64,000 bases of DNA from Bdellovibrionales bacterium RIFCSPHIGHO2_01_FULL_40_29 (GCA_001771815.1 MEPU01000007.1:62001-126000), one strand, 5' to 3'; shown: positions 26,523 to 36,090, counted from the stretch's first letter. Notes: generated by a model from the sequence alone, not told the origin. Program-made: numbers and translations.

Positions 26523-27454
26523 AAAAAATAGGAATCATTATTATTGTCGTCGCAACAATTTTTGGATTTTGGATGACACAAAAGTATTCTCCAAAAATGA
26601 TCTCTTCAAAAGATGAATCCACAGCAGAACTCAGTGAGCAAACTTATTGGACGTGTCCGATGCATCCTCAAATTCATCAGGATCATGCGGGTGAGTGTCC
26701 GATTTGTCATATGAAACTTGTGCAAGTCAAAGTCGATCCTCAAGATTCAGATCCGACGGCATCCGAAAAAAAAGGCTCAGTTCAGATTAATTCTGAGCAA
26801 ATGACTTTGCTGGGCGTGCAACGCGCCGAAGTGGAAAAGATGACGCTTAAAATGAAAATACCTATTTCTGGACGTTTTATTTCATCAACGTCTGTGGCCT
26901 TTCAAATTTATGAAAGTGATCTTAAGTATGTAAAACGGGGACTTGTGTTTAAAGGTGTGAGTCACTTTTCACCAGACAATGAAATTTCAGGAATTATTAC
27001 GGTGGTTGATTCGATCGTAGATCCAACAAGTCGAACCATTCGTGTGGTGGGTTCCATAAAGAATGGTTTTTCAAAAATACCATCTGAGACTAGTTTCCGT
27101 GGAGATATTATTGTTGAATTGAAAGATAGAATTTCTATTCCCGAAAGTTCGGTATTGCACACAGGAGCGGGTGATTTTGTCTATATCTTTGTGAAAGACA
27201 ATGAACTGATTCCCAGAAAAGTTTCTTTAGGAATCAAGACTGAAGGTTTTTATGATGTCTTAGCAGGAGTTCAACCTGGTGAAATAATGAGTTCTGGTCC
27301 TAATTTTCTTATAGACTCTGAAAGTAAGATCAGAGCGATTTCTATGCCCACAACGGATGAAATGGGTGGGCCAGAGAAATCCTCAGTGCCAAGTTGTCCT
27401 AAAGGTCAGCATTGGGATATACCAATGTCCATGTGCATGCCTGGCAAGGGGTAG
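26519..27454 (+). CDS. CusB-like periplasmic adaptor with heavy-metal-binding domain, shortened
   Basis: A 311-residue membrane fusion protein with one N-terminal membrane anchor (residues 4-22). A heavy-metal-binding domain is at about 42-70 (YWTCPMHPQIHQDHAGECPICHMKL), with the CPMHP and CPICHM ligands intact. The chain then goes from the first adaptor strand (EVEKMTLKMKIPISGRF) almost directly into the beta-barrel (SSTSVAFQIYESDLKYVKRG). The lipoyl/barrel-sandwich part and the alpha-hairpin usual for CusB appear to be missing. Beta-barrel (VDPTSRTIRVVG) and membrane-proximal domains (IPESSVLHTG) are present. A Cys/Met-rich tail (SCPKGQHWDIPMSMCMPG) may bind metal. Reading frame and overlap are intact, so this is not a recent frameshift. 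Confidence 0.87.
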   Translation: MKKIGIIIIVVATIFGFWMTQKYSPKMISSKDESTAELSEQTYWTCPMHPQIHQDHAGECPICHMKLVQVKVDPQDSDPTASEKKGSVQINSEQMTLLGVQRAEVEKMTLKMKIPISGRFISSTSVAFQIYESDLKYVKRGLVFKGVSHFSPDNEISGIITVVDSIVDPTSRTIRVVGSIKNGFSKIPSETSFRGDIIVELKDRISIPESSVLHTGAGDFVYIFVKDNELIPRKVSLGIKTEGFYDVLAGVQPGEIMSSGPNFLIDSESKIRAISMPTTDEMGGPEKSSVPSCPKGQHWDIPMSMCMPGKG

Positions 27455-27457
27455 CTC

Positions 27458-30400
27458 ATGATTCGTAAGATTATTTCTTTTTCTGCACATAATCGTGTTC
27501 TTGTTCTGATCGTGGTTTTTCTCATTTCACTTGTGGGTATTTATTCTGTGAAGCATATTCCACTTGATGCCATTCCAGATCTTTCAGATACGCAAGTTAT
27601 TATATACTCGCGCTGGGATCGATCCCCCGATATTGTCGAGAATCAAGTGACGTATCCGATTGTCTCGGCAATGTTGGGTGCTCCTCGAGTAAAATCTGTT
27701 CGCGGATTTTCAGACTATGGCTTTTCATATGTTTATATTATTTTTGAAGATGGTGTGGATCTTTACTGGGCCCGAAGTCGTGTTCTTGAAAGTATAAATC
27801 GAATTTCATCGCAAATTCCGGATGGTGTAAAAACAGAGATTGGTCCTGACGCGACGAGTGTGGGTTGGGTTTACCAGTATGTTTTAAGGGATGAGTCCGG
27901 ACGCTTCAATGCTGCCGATTTGCGTTCCATGCAGGATTGGCTTGTTCGCTTTCAGCTTCAGTCTGTTCAGGGTGTTGCTGAAGTTGCTGCGGTGGGTGGT
28001 TTTGTTAAACAGTATCAGATAAAAGTTGATCCCACCAAGCTGGCGTTATTTCAATTGACGATGAAGCAAGTCATGGATGCGGTCAGGCTATCCAATCAAG
28101 AAAGCGGAGGGCGTACCATTGAATTTTCTGGAACTGAGGCCATGGTCAGAAGCCGTGGTCTTGTGGAGCGAGTCGAAGATATTGAAAATGCTGTTATCCT
28201 GGATAATCCTCGAAGTCGTGCTCCGATTTTAGTGAAGCAAGTGGCGACAGTGTCTGTAGGACCTGAAATGCGACGAGGGATCACAGATTTTAATGGGCTC
28301 GGAGACACCGTTGGTGGGATCGTGGTGATGCGGCAAGGAGAAAACGTTCCGGCTGTCATTGACCGCATTAAAGAAAGAATAGTGTCAATTCAAAAAGCGC
28401 TTCCAGAGGGGGTAAAGATAATTCCGGTCTATGACCGCTCTGATCTTATTGCGCGTGCCATTGATACTTTAAAGGGAACTTTAATTGAAGAGCTGGTGAT
28501 TGTGAGTCTTATTGTTCTTTTGTTTCTTTGGCATATTCCTTCGGCTTTGGTGCCGATTGTGACGATTCCAATTTCAGTTCTTTTAGCATTCATACCGCTT
28601 TATTTTATGGGGCTTTCGTCGAATATTATGTCGCTATCAGGGATTGCGATTTCAATTGGTGTTTTGGTTGATGGTGCCATTGTCGAAGTCGAGAATGCTT
28701 ATCGTAAAATTTATCTTTGGCAAGAGGGCGGTCGCAAAGAAGATTTTTTTAAAGTTCGTTTAAGTGCTCTTATGGAAGTCGGGCCATCAGTTTTTTTCTC
28801 TTTACTTGTGATTGCGGTAGCTTTTTTGCCAATATTCACGCTTGTTGATCAAGAGGGGCGACTTTTTAAACCACTGGCGTACTCAAAAAACTTTGCCATG
28901 GCGATAGCAGCGCTTTTGGCAATTACTCTTGATCCTGCGATGAGAATGCTCTTTGCGCGAAGTGAGCCCTTTCAAACTAAAAGTCCTTGGCTTAATCGGA
29001 TTGGAAATGCGACTCTGGTTGGGACTTATTACTCCGAACATAAGCATCCGATCAGTCGCAGACTATTTCAAATTTATGAGCCCGTGTTAGATTGGGTTCT
29101 AAAATACAAGAAGGCAACGCTTGCTTTGGCATTTGTGGGATTACTTTCTGTTATTCCTGGTTTTTTATTTCTTGGTTCGGAATTTATGCCTACTTTACAT
29201 GAGGGCAGTCTTCTTTATATGCCAACTGCTCTTCCGGGTGTGTCCGTGACAGAAGCGCAACGTTTGCTTTCGGTGCAAGATAAAATTTTAAAATCATTTC
29301 CGGAAGTCGATACGGTATTTGGAAAAGCTGGACGTGCAGAAACATCTACGGATACGGCACCCTTAAGCATGTTTGAGACAACAATTGTTTTAAAACCTAA
29401 AGCAGAATGGCGTCAAACAGAGCGTTGGTACTCTTTTTTTCCGGCGTTTATGAAAGGACCCTTTCAGCGGATTTGGCCTGAAACAATCAGCGAAGATCAG
29501 CTTATTGATGAGATGAATGAGAAACTCAGCTTTCTTGGAATGCCGAACATCTGGACGATGCCGATTAAGAATAGAATTGATATGCTTTCCACGGGCATTA
29601 GAAGTCCCGTTGGAGTTAAAATTTTTGGTCCGGATTTAAAAATAATTCAATCCATCGGACAAGATATTGAGCGTGAAATTAAAAAATTGGACGGAACGCG
29701 ATCAGTTATTGCTGAACGCATTGCCGGAGGATACTTTCTTGATATTGATTTTGATCGTGAGAAATTAAAAATTTATGGTCTTTCGCTGAAAGAGGCTCAA
29801 GATCAAGCGATGATTTCTGTGGGCGGTGAAAATGTCTCGCAGATTTTAGCCGGTCGAGAGCGATATCCCATTCAAGTTCGCATGGCCCCAGCTTTTCGAC
29901 AGGATGAGAGCGCTATCAAACGATTACTGATGACCACATCCACGGGGGCTCAGATTCCATTGAGTGAAATAGCTCAAGTTCATTTTCGAAATGGACCTTC
30001 GATGATTCGTGATGAGAATGCGCAGCTTGTTGGTTATGTGTATGTGGATATGGATTTATCAAAAGTCGATATCGGAACCTATGTTGAGCGCGCCAAAAAA
30101 CTAGTCGAAGAAAAAATTTCAATACCAAGTGGTTATGTCATTGCGTGGAGTGGCCAGTTTGAAAATATGGAGCGTATCAAAGAACGTCTTAAGTTTGTGA
30201 TTCCAATCACACTGTTGCTGATTGTATTTCTTCTTTTTTTCAATACAAGATCGTGGGTGAAAACGGCAATTGTACTTTTGGCTGTTCCTTTCTCGTTGAT
30301 TGGGGCTGTGTGGCTATTGGTCTTATTGGGATATAATCTTTCGATTGCAACCTGGGTTGGGATGATAGCTCTTCTTGGACTTGATGCCGAGACGGGTGTT

Positions 30401-30718
30401 TTTATGTTGATGTACTTGGATCTTGCATTTGATGATCGTGTTCGTCGGGGTGAGATGCAAACACCTTCGGATCTGAAAGCCGCTGTTGTTGAAGGAGCTG
30501 TTCATCGTGTGCGACCAAAGTTGATGACAGTGGCTGCACTTTTTATGGGACTTCTTCCGATCATGTGGTCAACTGGAGCCGGAGCTGATGTTATGAAAAG
30601 AATTGCAGCTCCAATGATTGGTGGCCTAGCCACATCATTTCTTTTGGAGTTGTTGATCTATCCAGTTGTTTTCTACTTGTGGAAATCAAGAATCCTTTTT
30701 AAAGAAATAAAAAATTAA
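27458..30718 (+). CDS. CusA/CzcA-family heavy-metal RND efflux pump
   Basis: A 1086-residue RND inner membrane pump, the normal length. It starts MIRKIISFSAHNRVLVLIVV, has the family motif HIPLDAIPDLSDTQVIIYSRW, and shows twelve membrane segments in two halves separated by two large periplasmic loops. The TM4-like segment has SLSGIAISIGVLVDGAIVEVEN, as in heavy-metal exporters. The periplasmic cleft carries GMPNIWTMPIKNRIDMLSTGIRSPVGVKI, as in CusA. It exports monovalent copper/silver or divalent metals with proton entry. It follows the adaptor gene by three bases and closes the CBA operon. Confidence 0.95.
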   Translation: MIRKIISFSAHNRVLVLIVVFLISLVGIYSVKHIPLDAIPDLSDTQVIIYSRWDRSPDIVENQVTYPIVSAMLGAPRVKSVRGFSDYGFSYVYIIFEDGVDLYWARSRVLESINRISSQIPDGVKTEIGPDATSVGWVYQYVLRDESGRFNAADLRSMQDWLVRFQLQSVQGVAEVAAVGGFVKQYQIKVDPTKLALFQLTMKQVMDAVRLSNQESGGRTIEFSGTEAMVRSRGLVERVEDIENAVILDNPRSRAPILVKQVATVSVGPEMRRGITDFNGLGDTVGGIVVMRQGENVPAVIDRIKERIVSIQKALPEGVKIIPVYDRSDLIARAIDTLKGTLIEELVIVSLIVLLFLWHIPSALVPIVTIPISVLLAFIPLYFMGLSSNIMSLSGIAISIGVLVDGAIVEVENAYRKIYLWQEGGRKEDFFKVRLSALMEVGPSVFFSLLVIAVAFLPIFTLVDQEGRLFKPLAYSKNFAMAIAALLAITLDPAMRMLFARSEPFQTKSPWLNRIGNATLVGTYYSEHKHPISRRLFQIYEPVLDWVLKYKKATLALAFVGLLSVIPGFLFLGSEFMPTLHEGSLLYMPTALPGVSVTEAQRLLSVQDKILKSFPEVDTVFGKAGRAETSTDTAPLSMFETTIVLKPKAEWRQTERWYSFFPAFMKGPFQRIWPETISEDQLIDEMNEKLSFLGMPNIWTMPIKNRIDMLSTGIRSPVGVKIFGPDLKIIQSIGQDIEREIKKLDGTRSVIAERIAGGYFLDIDFDREKLKIYGLSLKEAQDQAMISVGGENVSQILAGRERYPIQVRMAPAFRQDESAIKRLLMTTSTGAQIPLSEIAQVHFRNGPSMIRDENAQLVGYVYVDMDLSKVDIGTYVERAKKLVEEKISIPSGYVIAWSGQFENMERIKERLKFVIPITLLLIVFLLFFNTRSWVKTAIVLLAVPFSLIGAVWLLVLLGYNLSIATWVGMIALLGLDAETGVFMLMYLDLAFDDRVRRGEMQTPSDLKAAVVEGAVHRVRPKLMTVAALFMGLLPIMWSTGAGADVMKRIAAPMIGGLATSFLLELLIYPVVFYLWKSRILFKEIKN

Positions 30719-30835
30719 ATTTTTTACAGAAAATCTCGACGCAACTTTAGTCTGTGTTCAATCAAAATAGGTCATATTTTATTGTATCTCCAGAATGATT
30801 CTTCCATATTGAAAACTCAAACCGAAGGAGAAAAA

Positions 30836-31606
30836 ATGTTAAAGAGTTGTGTTTTTTTTGCATCAGTATTGGTTTTTTCAGGTTGTGTGAGTTCAGGAAA
30901 ATATAAAACCTTAGCTGATCTAGAAGCAAAAACAAATAAAGAGAATGAAACTTTAAAATTAGAATACGGAGCTTCACAAAATAAAGTGTCCGAGCTCAGC
31001 AAAAAACTTGGAATCGCGGATACGCAAAACTCTCAGATGCAGGATTCATTGAATGAAATGAAAGCCGCAATGGATCAGATGAAACAAAGAAGAGCAGAAT
31101 CAGAAAAAAGATTAAAAGAATACAAAGAGCTCACATCTAAATTCAGCAAGCTTGTGAATTCGGGAAAGCTCAGTGTTAAAATGGTTAATGGCCGCATGAC
31201 AGTCGATGTGTCTACGGATATTTTATTTTCATCAGGTTCAGCAAAATTATCAGCCGAGGGTGTAAAGGCCATCAAAGAAGTTTCAAATTTACTAAAAACC
31301 TTACCGAACAGAAAATATCAAATCGAAGGTCACACGGATAATGTACCTATCAAGAGCGAGCTTTATCCATCAAATTGGGAGCTAGCTTCAGCCAGATCAT
31401 TGACCGTTTTAAAAACAATGATCGATGCAGGTTTACCAGCGGATCAAATCAGTGGTTCATCGTATGCTGATACTCAACCCACAGCAGATAATGCGACACC
31501 TGAGGGTAGAAAGTTAAATCGCCGTATTGCTATAGTTATAGTTCCTGATTTGTCAGATCTTCCAGGCAATGACGAGATCGAAAAACTCGAAGAAAAAACT
31601 AACTAA
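30836..31606 (+). CDS. OmpA-family peptidoglycan-binding lipoprotein
   Basis: A 256-residue lipoprotein. The ATG at 30836 follows GAAGGAGAAAAA. Signal MLKSCVFFASVLVFSG is followed by a lipidated Cys17. A coiled coil (about 25-110) precedes the OmpA C-terminal domain (about 125-240): VDVSTDILFSSGSAKLSAEG, QIEGHTDNVPIKSELYPSNW with the diaminopimelate-binding Asp, SARSLTVLKTM and EGRKLNRRIAIV with the Arg. It should sit in the outer membrane and bind peptidoglycan through a long spacer. It has its own promoter region, separate from the efflux operon, and a strong hairpin follows. Confidence 0.92.
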   Translation: MLKSCVFFASVLVFSGCVSSGKYKTLADLEAKTNKENETLKLEYGASQNKVSELSKKLGIADTQNSQMQDSLNEMKAAMDQMKQRRAESEKRLKEYKELTSKFSKLVNSGKLSVKMVNGRMTVDVSTDILFSSGSAKLSAEGVKAIKEVSNLLKTLPNRKYQIEGHTDNVPIKSELYPSNWELASARSLTVLKTMIDAGLPADQISGSSYADTQPTADNATPEGRKLNRRIAIVIVPDLSDLPGNDEIEKLEEKTN

Positions 31607-31625
31607 TCATATAAAGATTCTATAA

Positions 31626-31662
31626 CAATATTCAATATTCCAAATCGGAATATTGAATATTG
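31626..31662 (+). terminator. Strong 16-base-pair hairpin after the OmpA gene
   Basis: CAATATTCAATATTCC and GGAATATTGAATATTG, perfectly complementary with a five-base loop AAATC. It starts 20 bases after the OmpA-lipoprotein stop. AT-rich arms and no U-tract make it more likely an RNA 3' end stabiliser or a weak terminator than a classical one. A protein-binding site is also possible. Confidence 0.5.
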
Positions 31663-31734
31663 AGACGCGATTGCTTGACTGATGTTGTCGTCTTTAGACT
31701 TGAATAGCTCGGTCTATTGCCCTAACTTAATGGT

Positions 31735-32739
31735 ATGACAGATGCTGGTTTGAGTGTTGTTATTCCATTTTATTCGCATAGCTCGGATCTGTCGCCACTT
31801 CTGCTATCGCTCGAACAAAGTTTTTCTTCCTTATGCGTTTCTGACCAAAAAAATATAGAAATTATTATTGTGAATGATTCAAGCCCGTGCTCCCCACGAG
31901 AATCGCTTATCTTGCCATTGAGGCGTATTGATCTGGCAGTGAATCGTGGGGTCGGTGCTACTCGAAATGTCGGCATTAAAGCGGCCACATTTAACTGTTT
32001 CTTTTGCCTTGATTCCGACACTTTTGTACCAGTGGATTTTTTTGAAAAAGTTAAGAAAGTGCGCCAGCTTCATGGTCACGAGCCAATTATTCAGGGGATT
32101 GTTCTGGAAAAAACAGGAGCATCAAGGTTTCAAAAATACCTATCGATCGTTAATTTTGCTGATGCCTCCATCTATCGTTCAGGTGATTATGCAGAATTTC
32201 TTTGTTCTGGCTGCTTTATGAGCACAAAAGATTTTTGGGAGGAGATCGGATATTTTGAAGAAAAATTTACTGCCAGTGGAGGGGAGGAGTTTGAGATTCT
32301 GAGTCGAATTCCTTTTCGTTCTATTTACCAAAGTTTTCTCATCGAAGTGCAGCATGACTATGACAATATGGGGGTGCGAATTCGAAAAATATGGCATCGA
32401 AGCAAGCACTACACAAAAACAGCTGCGCTTAATCCTAGATTCTCATTGGCTCTTAAGCTAGCCGCCGGTGCTCGTCTTCTATTATCAGTGCTCATGTTTT
32501 TTGGTGCCGCTGTTTTATTCCTAGATTTTTCATTCGGGATCACTTTGATTGGCCTAGCGTATCTGGGCTTCTTGGTGGCGGATGGAGGTCGTTATGCGCG
32601 ATATATTTTTGATCGAGGCGGCTTATGGCTCCTATTGTTGAGCCCATTTTTTTTATTCTTGGAGTATTTCACGGCTGGTTTGGGCGCGATCTTTCATGGA
32701 AGCACACTCATTCGCAATTGGAGGAGAAGACGTGATTAG
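31735..32739 (+). CDS. Family 2 glycosyltransferase, membrane-associated
   Basis: A 334-residue GT2 protein. It begins LSVVIPFYSHSSDLSPLL, has IEIIIVNDSSP, the motif RGVGATRNVGIKAA and the metal-binding acidic triad in FFCLDSDTFV. After the catalytic domain (about 1-235) come two or three C-terminal membrane segments (LLLSVLMFFGAAVLFL, ITLIGLAYLGFLV, LLLLSPFFLFLEYF). It probably transfers a sugar to a lipid or a membrane-bound acceptor. The following radical SAM gene begins inside its last codons, so the two are coupled. No clear Shine-Dalgarno precedes the ATG. Confidence 0.85.
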   Translation: MTDAGLSVVIPFYSHSSDLSPLLLSLEQSFSSLCVSDQKNIEIIIVNDSSPCSPRESLILPLRRIDLAVNRGVGATRNVGIKAATFNCFFCLDSDTFVPVDFFEKVKKVRQLHGHEPIIQGIVLEKTGASRFQKYLSIVNFADASIYRSGDYAEFLCSGCFMSTKDFWEEIGYFEEKFTASGGEEFEILSRIPFRSIYQSFLIEVQHDYDNMGVRIRKIWHRSKHYTKTAALNPRFSLALKLAAGARLLLSVLMFFGAAVLFLDFSFGITLIGLAYLGFLVADGGRYARYIFDRGGLWLLLLSPFFLFLEYFTAGLGAIFHGSTLIRNWRRRRD

Positions 32740-33787
32740 AAAGCTAAAATTTTTATGGGAACAGAAGCCATCGTATTTGATTTATTGGGTGTCACAGGCC
32801 TGCAATTTCACCTGTGAGCATTGTTTCAATCACGAAGAGAATCAACGCAGGAGTCATCAATTAAGTTTAGATGAGGTTCAGAAAATTTCACAGTCTTTTG
32901 GTCACATTAAATATATCACTTTCGCTGGGGGAGAACCCTTCCTTCGCAGTGATCTTCTTCAGTTGGCCACTGTCTTTATCCAGCAAAATGATCTTCAGCA
33001 GTTGAATATTGTAACGAACGGCTGGTTTGAGGAACGTATACTTGAATTTAGTCGTGGTTTTTTAAAGATGCACCCCCAAGTGCAGCTCACGATCAACATT
33101 TCATTGGATGGATTTCAAGAAGAGCATGACCAGATTCGTAGAAAGGACGGCAGCTTTCAAAAGTGTGTCTCGCTCATCCATCAATTAAAACAGCTGGTGA
33201 CCAGCAACTTCGAAGTGGGTGTGAACTCAGTTTACAATGCGAAAAATGCAAATCAGATGGAGCGCTTTGGTGAATGGGTGATCGATCAACTGGGTGTTCC
33301 GTTTACCATTAATTTACTTCGTGGCCAAAGTATTCCAGAGGAACAGCTTCGTTCATTTGATCCAAGTCATTATTTTAGAATCGCTCGACATTTGCATAAA
33401 AAGAATATTTCCCTGAGGAAGCCGTTGAGTCATCTTTCTTTTGAGCAGTTGGTGGCTGGGGTGCAAATGACGGTTTTGGATATTGCAGAAAAAAGTGTCT
33501 CTCATAATCAGATGACTGTTCCCTGCAAGGCGGGACGCAAGGGGATTGTATTGAAAGCCGACGGGGAAATTCTACTTTGCGAGATTTTAGGTACCAGTCT
33601 TGGAAATATTCGAGAGCATGATTTTGATATAGGAAAACTTTTAGAAACACCCACAGCTCAAGCACATATCAGTAAGTTGATCGAGGATAAATGCCATTGC
33701 ACGTGGGAGTGTTTTCAATCGCTGAATGTGGTGCACTCGCCCAGTCTTTACCCTAAGGTTATTAAACGCACTTTTTTGGGAGCTTAA
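32732..33787 (+). CDS. Radical SAM protein with SPASM-like C-terminus
   Basis: A 351-residue protein. A GTG start at 32732 is placed by GGAGGAG five bases upstream and lies within the end of the glycosyltransferase gene. The radical SAM cluster cysteines are 24, 28 and 31 (CNFTCEHC), with ITFAGGEPFLR as the SAM-contact strand. The C-terminal region has SPASM-type cysteines: VPCKAGRKGI, GEILLCEILGTSLGNIRE and DKCHCTWECF, consistent with an auxiliary iron-sulfur cluster. Such enzymes modify peptides or cofactors. It is flanked by GT2 and ArsC-like genes, so a role in building a modified glycoconjugate or arsenic metabolite is possible but unproven. Confidence 0.87.
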   Translation: MIRKLKFLWEQKPSYLIYWVSQACNFTCEHCFNHEENQRRSHQLSLDEVQKISQSFGHIKYITFAGGEPFLRSDLLQLATVFIQQNDLQQLNIVTNGWFEERILEFSRGFLKMHPQVQLTINISLDGFQEEHDQIRRKDGSFQKCVSLIHQLKQLVTSNFEVGVNSVYNAKNANQMERFGEWVIDQLGVPFTINLLRGQSIPEEQLRSFDPSHYFRIARHLHKKNISLRKPLSHLSFEQLVAGVQMTVLDIAEKSVSHNQMTVPCKAGRKGIVLKADGEILLCEILGTSLGNIREHDFDIGKLLETPTAQAHISKLIEDKCHCTWECFQSLNVVHSPSLYPKVIKRTFLGA

Positions 33788-33789
33788 TT

Positions 33790-34209
33790 ATGAAATTGAA
33801 GATTTTATTTTTATGTGTGGCAAACTCTGCGCGAAGTCAACTGGCTGAGGGATTGGCTAAATCATTGTTTGGTGCAAATGCTGAAATACAAAGTGCAGGA
33901 TCAGAACCCTCGGGCACCGTGCAACCTTGGGCAATCACAGTCTTGAATGAAATTGGAATCGACATCAGCAAGAATTCTTCGAAATCCTACGATCAATTAT
34001 CTTCTAAGTTTTTGGCTGAACTGGATTATGTCATCACACTTTGTGCGGAAGAAGTCTGTCCAGCGATGATCTCTAAAGCCACAAGGCTCCATTGGCCAGT
34101 CAAGGACCCTGCGAAGGTCCCCGAAAGCCAAAAGGCAGAAGCCTTTCGTATTGCAAGAGATGAAATAAAGCAAAAATTAGAGAACTTTAGAGCTGAAATT
34201 CGCTTTTAG
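33790..34209 (+). CDS. Arsenate reductase / low-molecular-weight phosphatase fold (ArsC-like)
   Basis: A 139-residue protein of the thioredoxin-coupled ArsC family. The P-loop CVANSARSQ (CX5R) is near residue 9, followed by GLAKSLFG, SAGSEPSGTVQPWAI, the GIDISKNSSKS motif, two redox cysteines in LCAEEVCP, and the DPA-containing end DPAKVPESQKAEAF. The two extra cysteines favour an ArsC-type reductase over a tyrosine phosphatase. It starts two bases after the radical SAM stop, in the same operon. Its last 33 bases overlap the convergent NAD(P)-binding gene. Confidence 0.88.
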   Translation: MKLKILFLCVANSARSQLAEGLAKSLFGANAEIQSAGSEPSGTVQPWAITVLNEIGIDISKNSSKSYDQLSSKFLAELDYVITLCAEEVCPAMISKATRLHWPVKDPAKVPESQKAEAFRIARDEIKQKLENFRAEIRF

Positions 34210-35055
34210 AAAAGCATGAATGTCAGCGGCTGGCTTGCCAGAGAGTTTCTGAACAGCATCAGTCACAAGCCCAGAGTCACCTTGTTTAGCCGCAAGATCA
34301 AAGCTTACAAAAAGTTGTGCGTATAATTCTGGAAGCCCCGAACTTATCGCACCGGCTTTAAAATCTTCTGGTGAGATATCAATGTAGGTTACTTTTTTTC
34401 CGGTCACTTCATTCAGAACATTCAAGAGTTCTGGATACGAGTACGCTTTGGGGCCTGTAATATCGAAATAAGTATTTTCATATTTCTCGGCGTTGATAAG
34501 AGCGCCTGCGGCAGCAGCGGCACAATCTTCACGCATCACATATGAGACTTTTCCATCGCCCGCGCAACCAAATAGTTTTCCCGACTCGATGGCGTTCGGT
34601 AGGGAGTAGAAAAGATTTTGTGTATAAGGGTTGTTTCGTAAAAATGTATATTTCAATCCGCTTTCTTTGATAAGATTTTCAGTTGCTGCATGATCCGGTG
34701 CGACCAATGCCGGTGATGTTTCAGTATTGGGCCACGACGTGTAGAAGATGTGTTTCACGCCAGCTTTCTTGGCCGCATCAATGGCATTTTTATGCTGTTC
34801 AATTCGTTGGCCGATGTCTGCTGTGCTAATCAGAAGCAGACGAGTCGCGCCTCTGAAGGCTTCAACCAGGCTAGAGATATTATTAAAATCTGCGGCTCTG
34901 ATTTCGACGCCCTTTTGGGTCAAGTGGGCCAGTTTATCCGGACTTCGAGTTGTTCCAATTAAATCCTTTTGGCCGGACTTTAATAAATTTTCCAAGACCA
35001 ATTGCCCCAGGTGTCCAGACGCTCCGGTAACTAAAATTCTTTCGTTTGATGCCAT
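34177..35055 (-). CDS. NmrA/QorB-like NAD(P)-binding oxidoreductase
   Basis: A 292-residue atypical short-chain dehydrogenase. The dinucleotide-binding loop TGASGHLGQLV is at the N-terminus, with IGTTRSPDKL for NADP specificity and AADFNN. The middle has FYTSWPN and FLRNNPYTQNL, and the C-terminal part binds the substrate. The closest well-known relative is the quinone reductase QorB. GGAGGAAAAC precedes the ATG. It diverges from a LysR-type regulator gene 112 bases away, the usual pairing for a regulator and its target. Confidence 0.9.
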   Translation of the reverse strand: MASNERILVTGASGHLGQLVLENLLKSGQKDLIGTTRSPDKLAHLTQKGVEIRAADFNNISSLVEAFRGATRLLLISTADIGQRIEQHKNAIDAAKKAGVKHIFYTSWPNTETSPALVAPDHAATENLIKESGLKYTFLRNNPYTQNLFYSLPNAIESGKLFGCAGDGKVSYVMREDCAAAAAGALINAEKYENTYFDITGPKAYSYPELLNVLNEVTGKKVTYIDISPEDFKAGAISSGLPELYAQLFVSFDLAAKQGDSGLVTDAVQKLSGKPAADIHAFLKANFSSKVL

Positions 35056-35167
35056 ATTTGTTTTCCTCCGTTATGAAAATTCAACCCACTTAGTATCGAG
35101 CTAAAAGGACTAGACTACTAGATAGTAAAATCTGGAATTACTTTACGGATAACCGTATAATCTACTG

Positions 35168-36064
35168 ATGAGTCAACTTGATGGAATCGAAGTCTTTGTT
35201 AAAGTCGTGCAATGTGGAAGTTTTAGCGCCGCCGCAAGGCTTCTGGGAATGCCTGTGACCACAGTCAGCGGAAAAGTCGCGGCCTTAGAAAAAAGGCTTG
35301 GTGTGACGCTGCTGCATCGAACGACAAGAAAGTTAAATATCACTCAATCTGGTGAAGCGTATTTTTCCCATTGCGTGCGGGCGCTTGAGGAAGTGGATGC
35401 CGCAGAAAGAAAGCTTCACACAACAAAAGCCGAACCCGAGGGTCTTTTACGAATTTCTGCGACACCGGATATTGGCCACTTGTTATTACCGCCAATTATT
35501 CGAAACTATCTGAGGGCTTTTCCGAAAACTCAAATTGAATTGATACTGACCAGCCGAGTTGTCGATCTGGTCGGAGAAGGCATCGATCTGGCCATCCGCA
35601 CTGGCAAATTGAAAGACTCCACTTTGATCGCAAAAAAATTTTTTGATGTGGAAGTCTTCTTATTTGCAAGCAGTGCTTATATTAAAAAAAATGGTTTTCC
35701 TCGAGAGCCTCAAGATCTCAAGAATCATTCTTTGATAGCGCTTAAATCTTTTCCGAATCCTTTAAGTTTTATAAAAGACCGAAAGGCTGTGAAAGTTCCC
35801 TATCAACCGCGAATCATTGTAGATGATATGGAAGCCGTAAAAGTTTTTGTCATGGACAGCGACGGTCTGGGTGTTATGCCGTCACTTATTTGCGAGCCAG
35901 AATTGAAAAGTGGAAAGCTCATCAAAATTTTGCCAGAATGGACGCTAGATTTCGGATTTGGATCCAAAGGACATTTTTCCTTCGTCTATCCACCACAAAG
36001 ATACATTTCGCCTAAGATCCAATCGTTTATTAAGATAGCGAGTAAAATCAGTGGGGTGGAGTAG
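35168..36064 (+). CDS. LysR-family transcriptional regulator
   Basis: A 298-residue LysR protein. The N-terminal winged HTH (1-60) contains FVKVVQCGSFSAAARLLGMPVTTVSGKVAALEKRLGVTLLHRTTRKLNIT. The C-terminal effector-binding domain (88-290) has the two-lobed periplasmic-binding-protein fold (LLRISATPDIGHLL and the final PPQRYISPKIQSF). It diverges from the NAD(P)-binding reductase gene and probably regulates it in response to a small redox-active compound. The effector is unknown. Confidence 0.93.
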   Translation: MSQLDGIEVFVKVVQCGSFSAAARLLGMPVTTVSGKVAALEKRLGVTLLHRTTRKLNITQSGEAYFSHCVRALEEVDAAERKLHTTKAEPEGLLRISATPDIGHLLLPPIIRNYLRAFPKTQIELILTSRVVDLVGEGIDLAIRTGKLKDSTLIAKKFFDVEVFLFASSAYIKKNGFPREPQDLKNHSLIALKSFPNPLSFIKDRKAVKVPYQPRIIVDDMEAVKVFVMDSDGLGVMPSLICEPELKSGKLIKILPEWTLDFGFGSKGHFSFVYPPQRYISPKIQSFIKIASKISGVE

Positions 36065-36090
36065 GGTAGGTACCAACTTAAAAATTTCCT

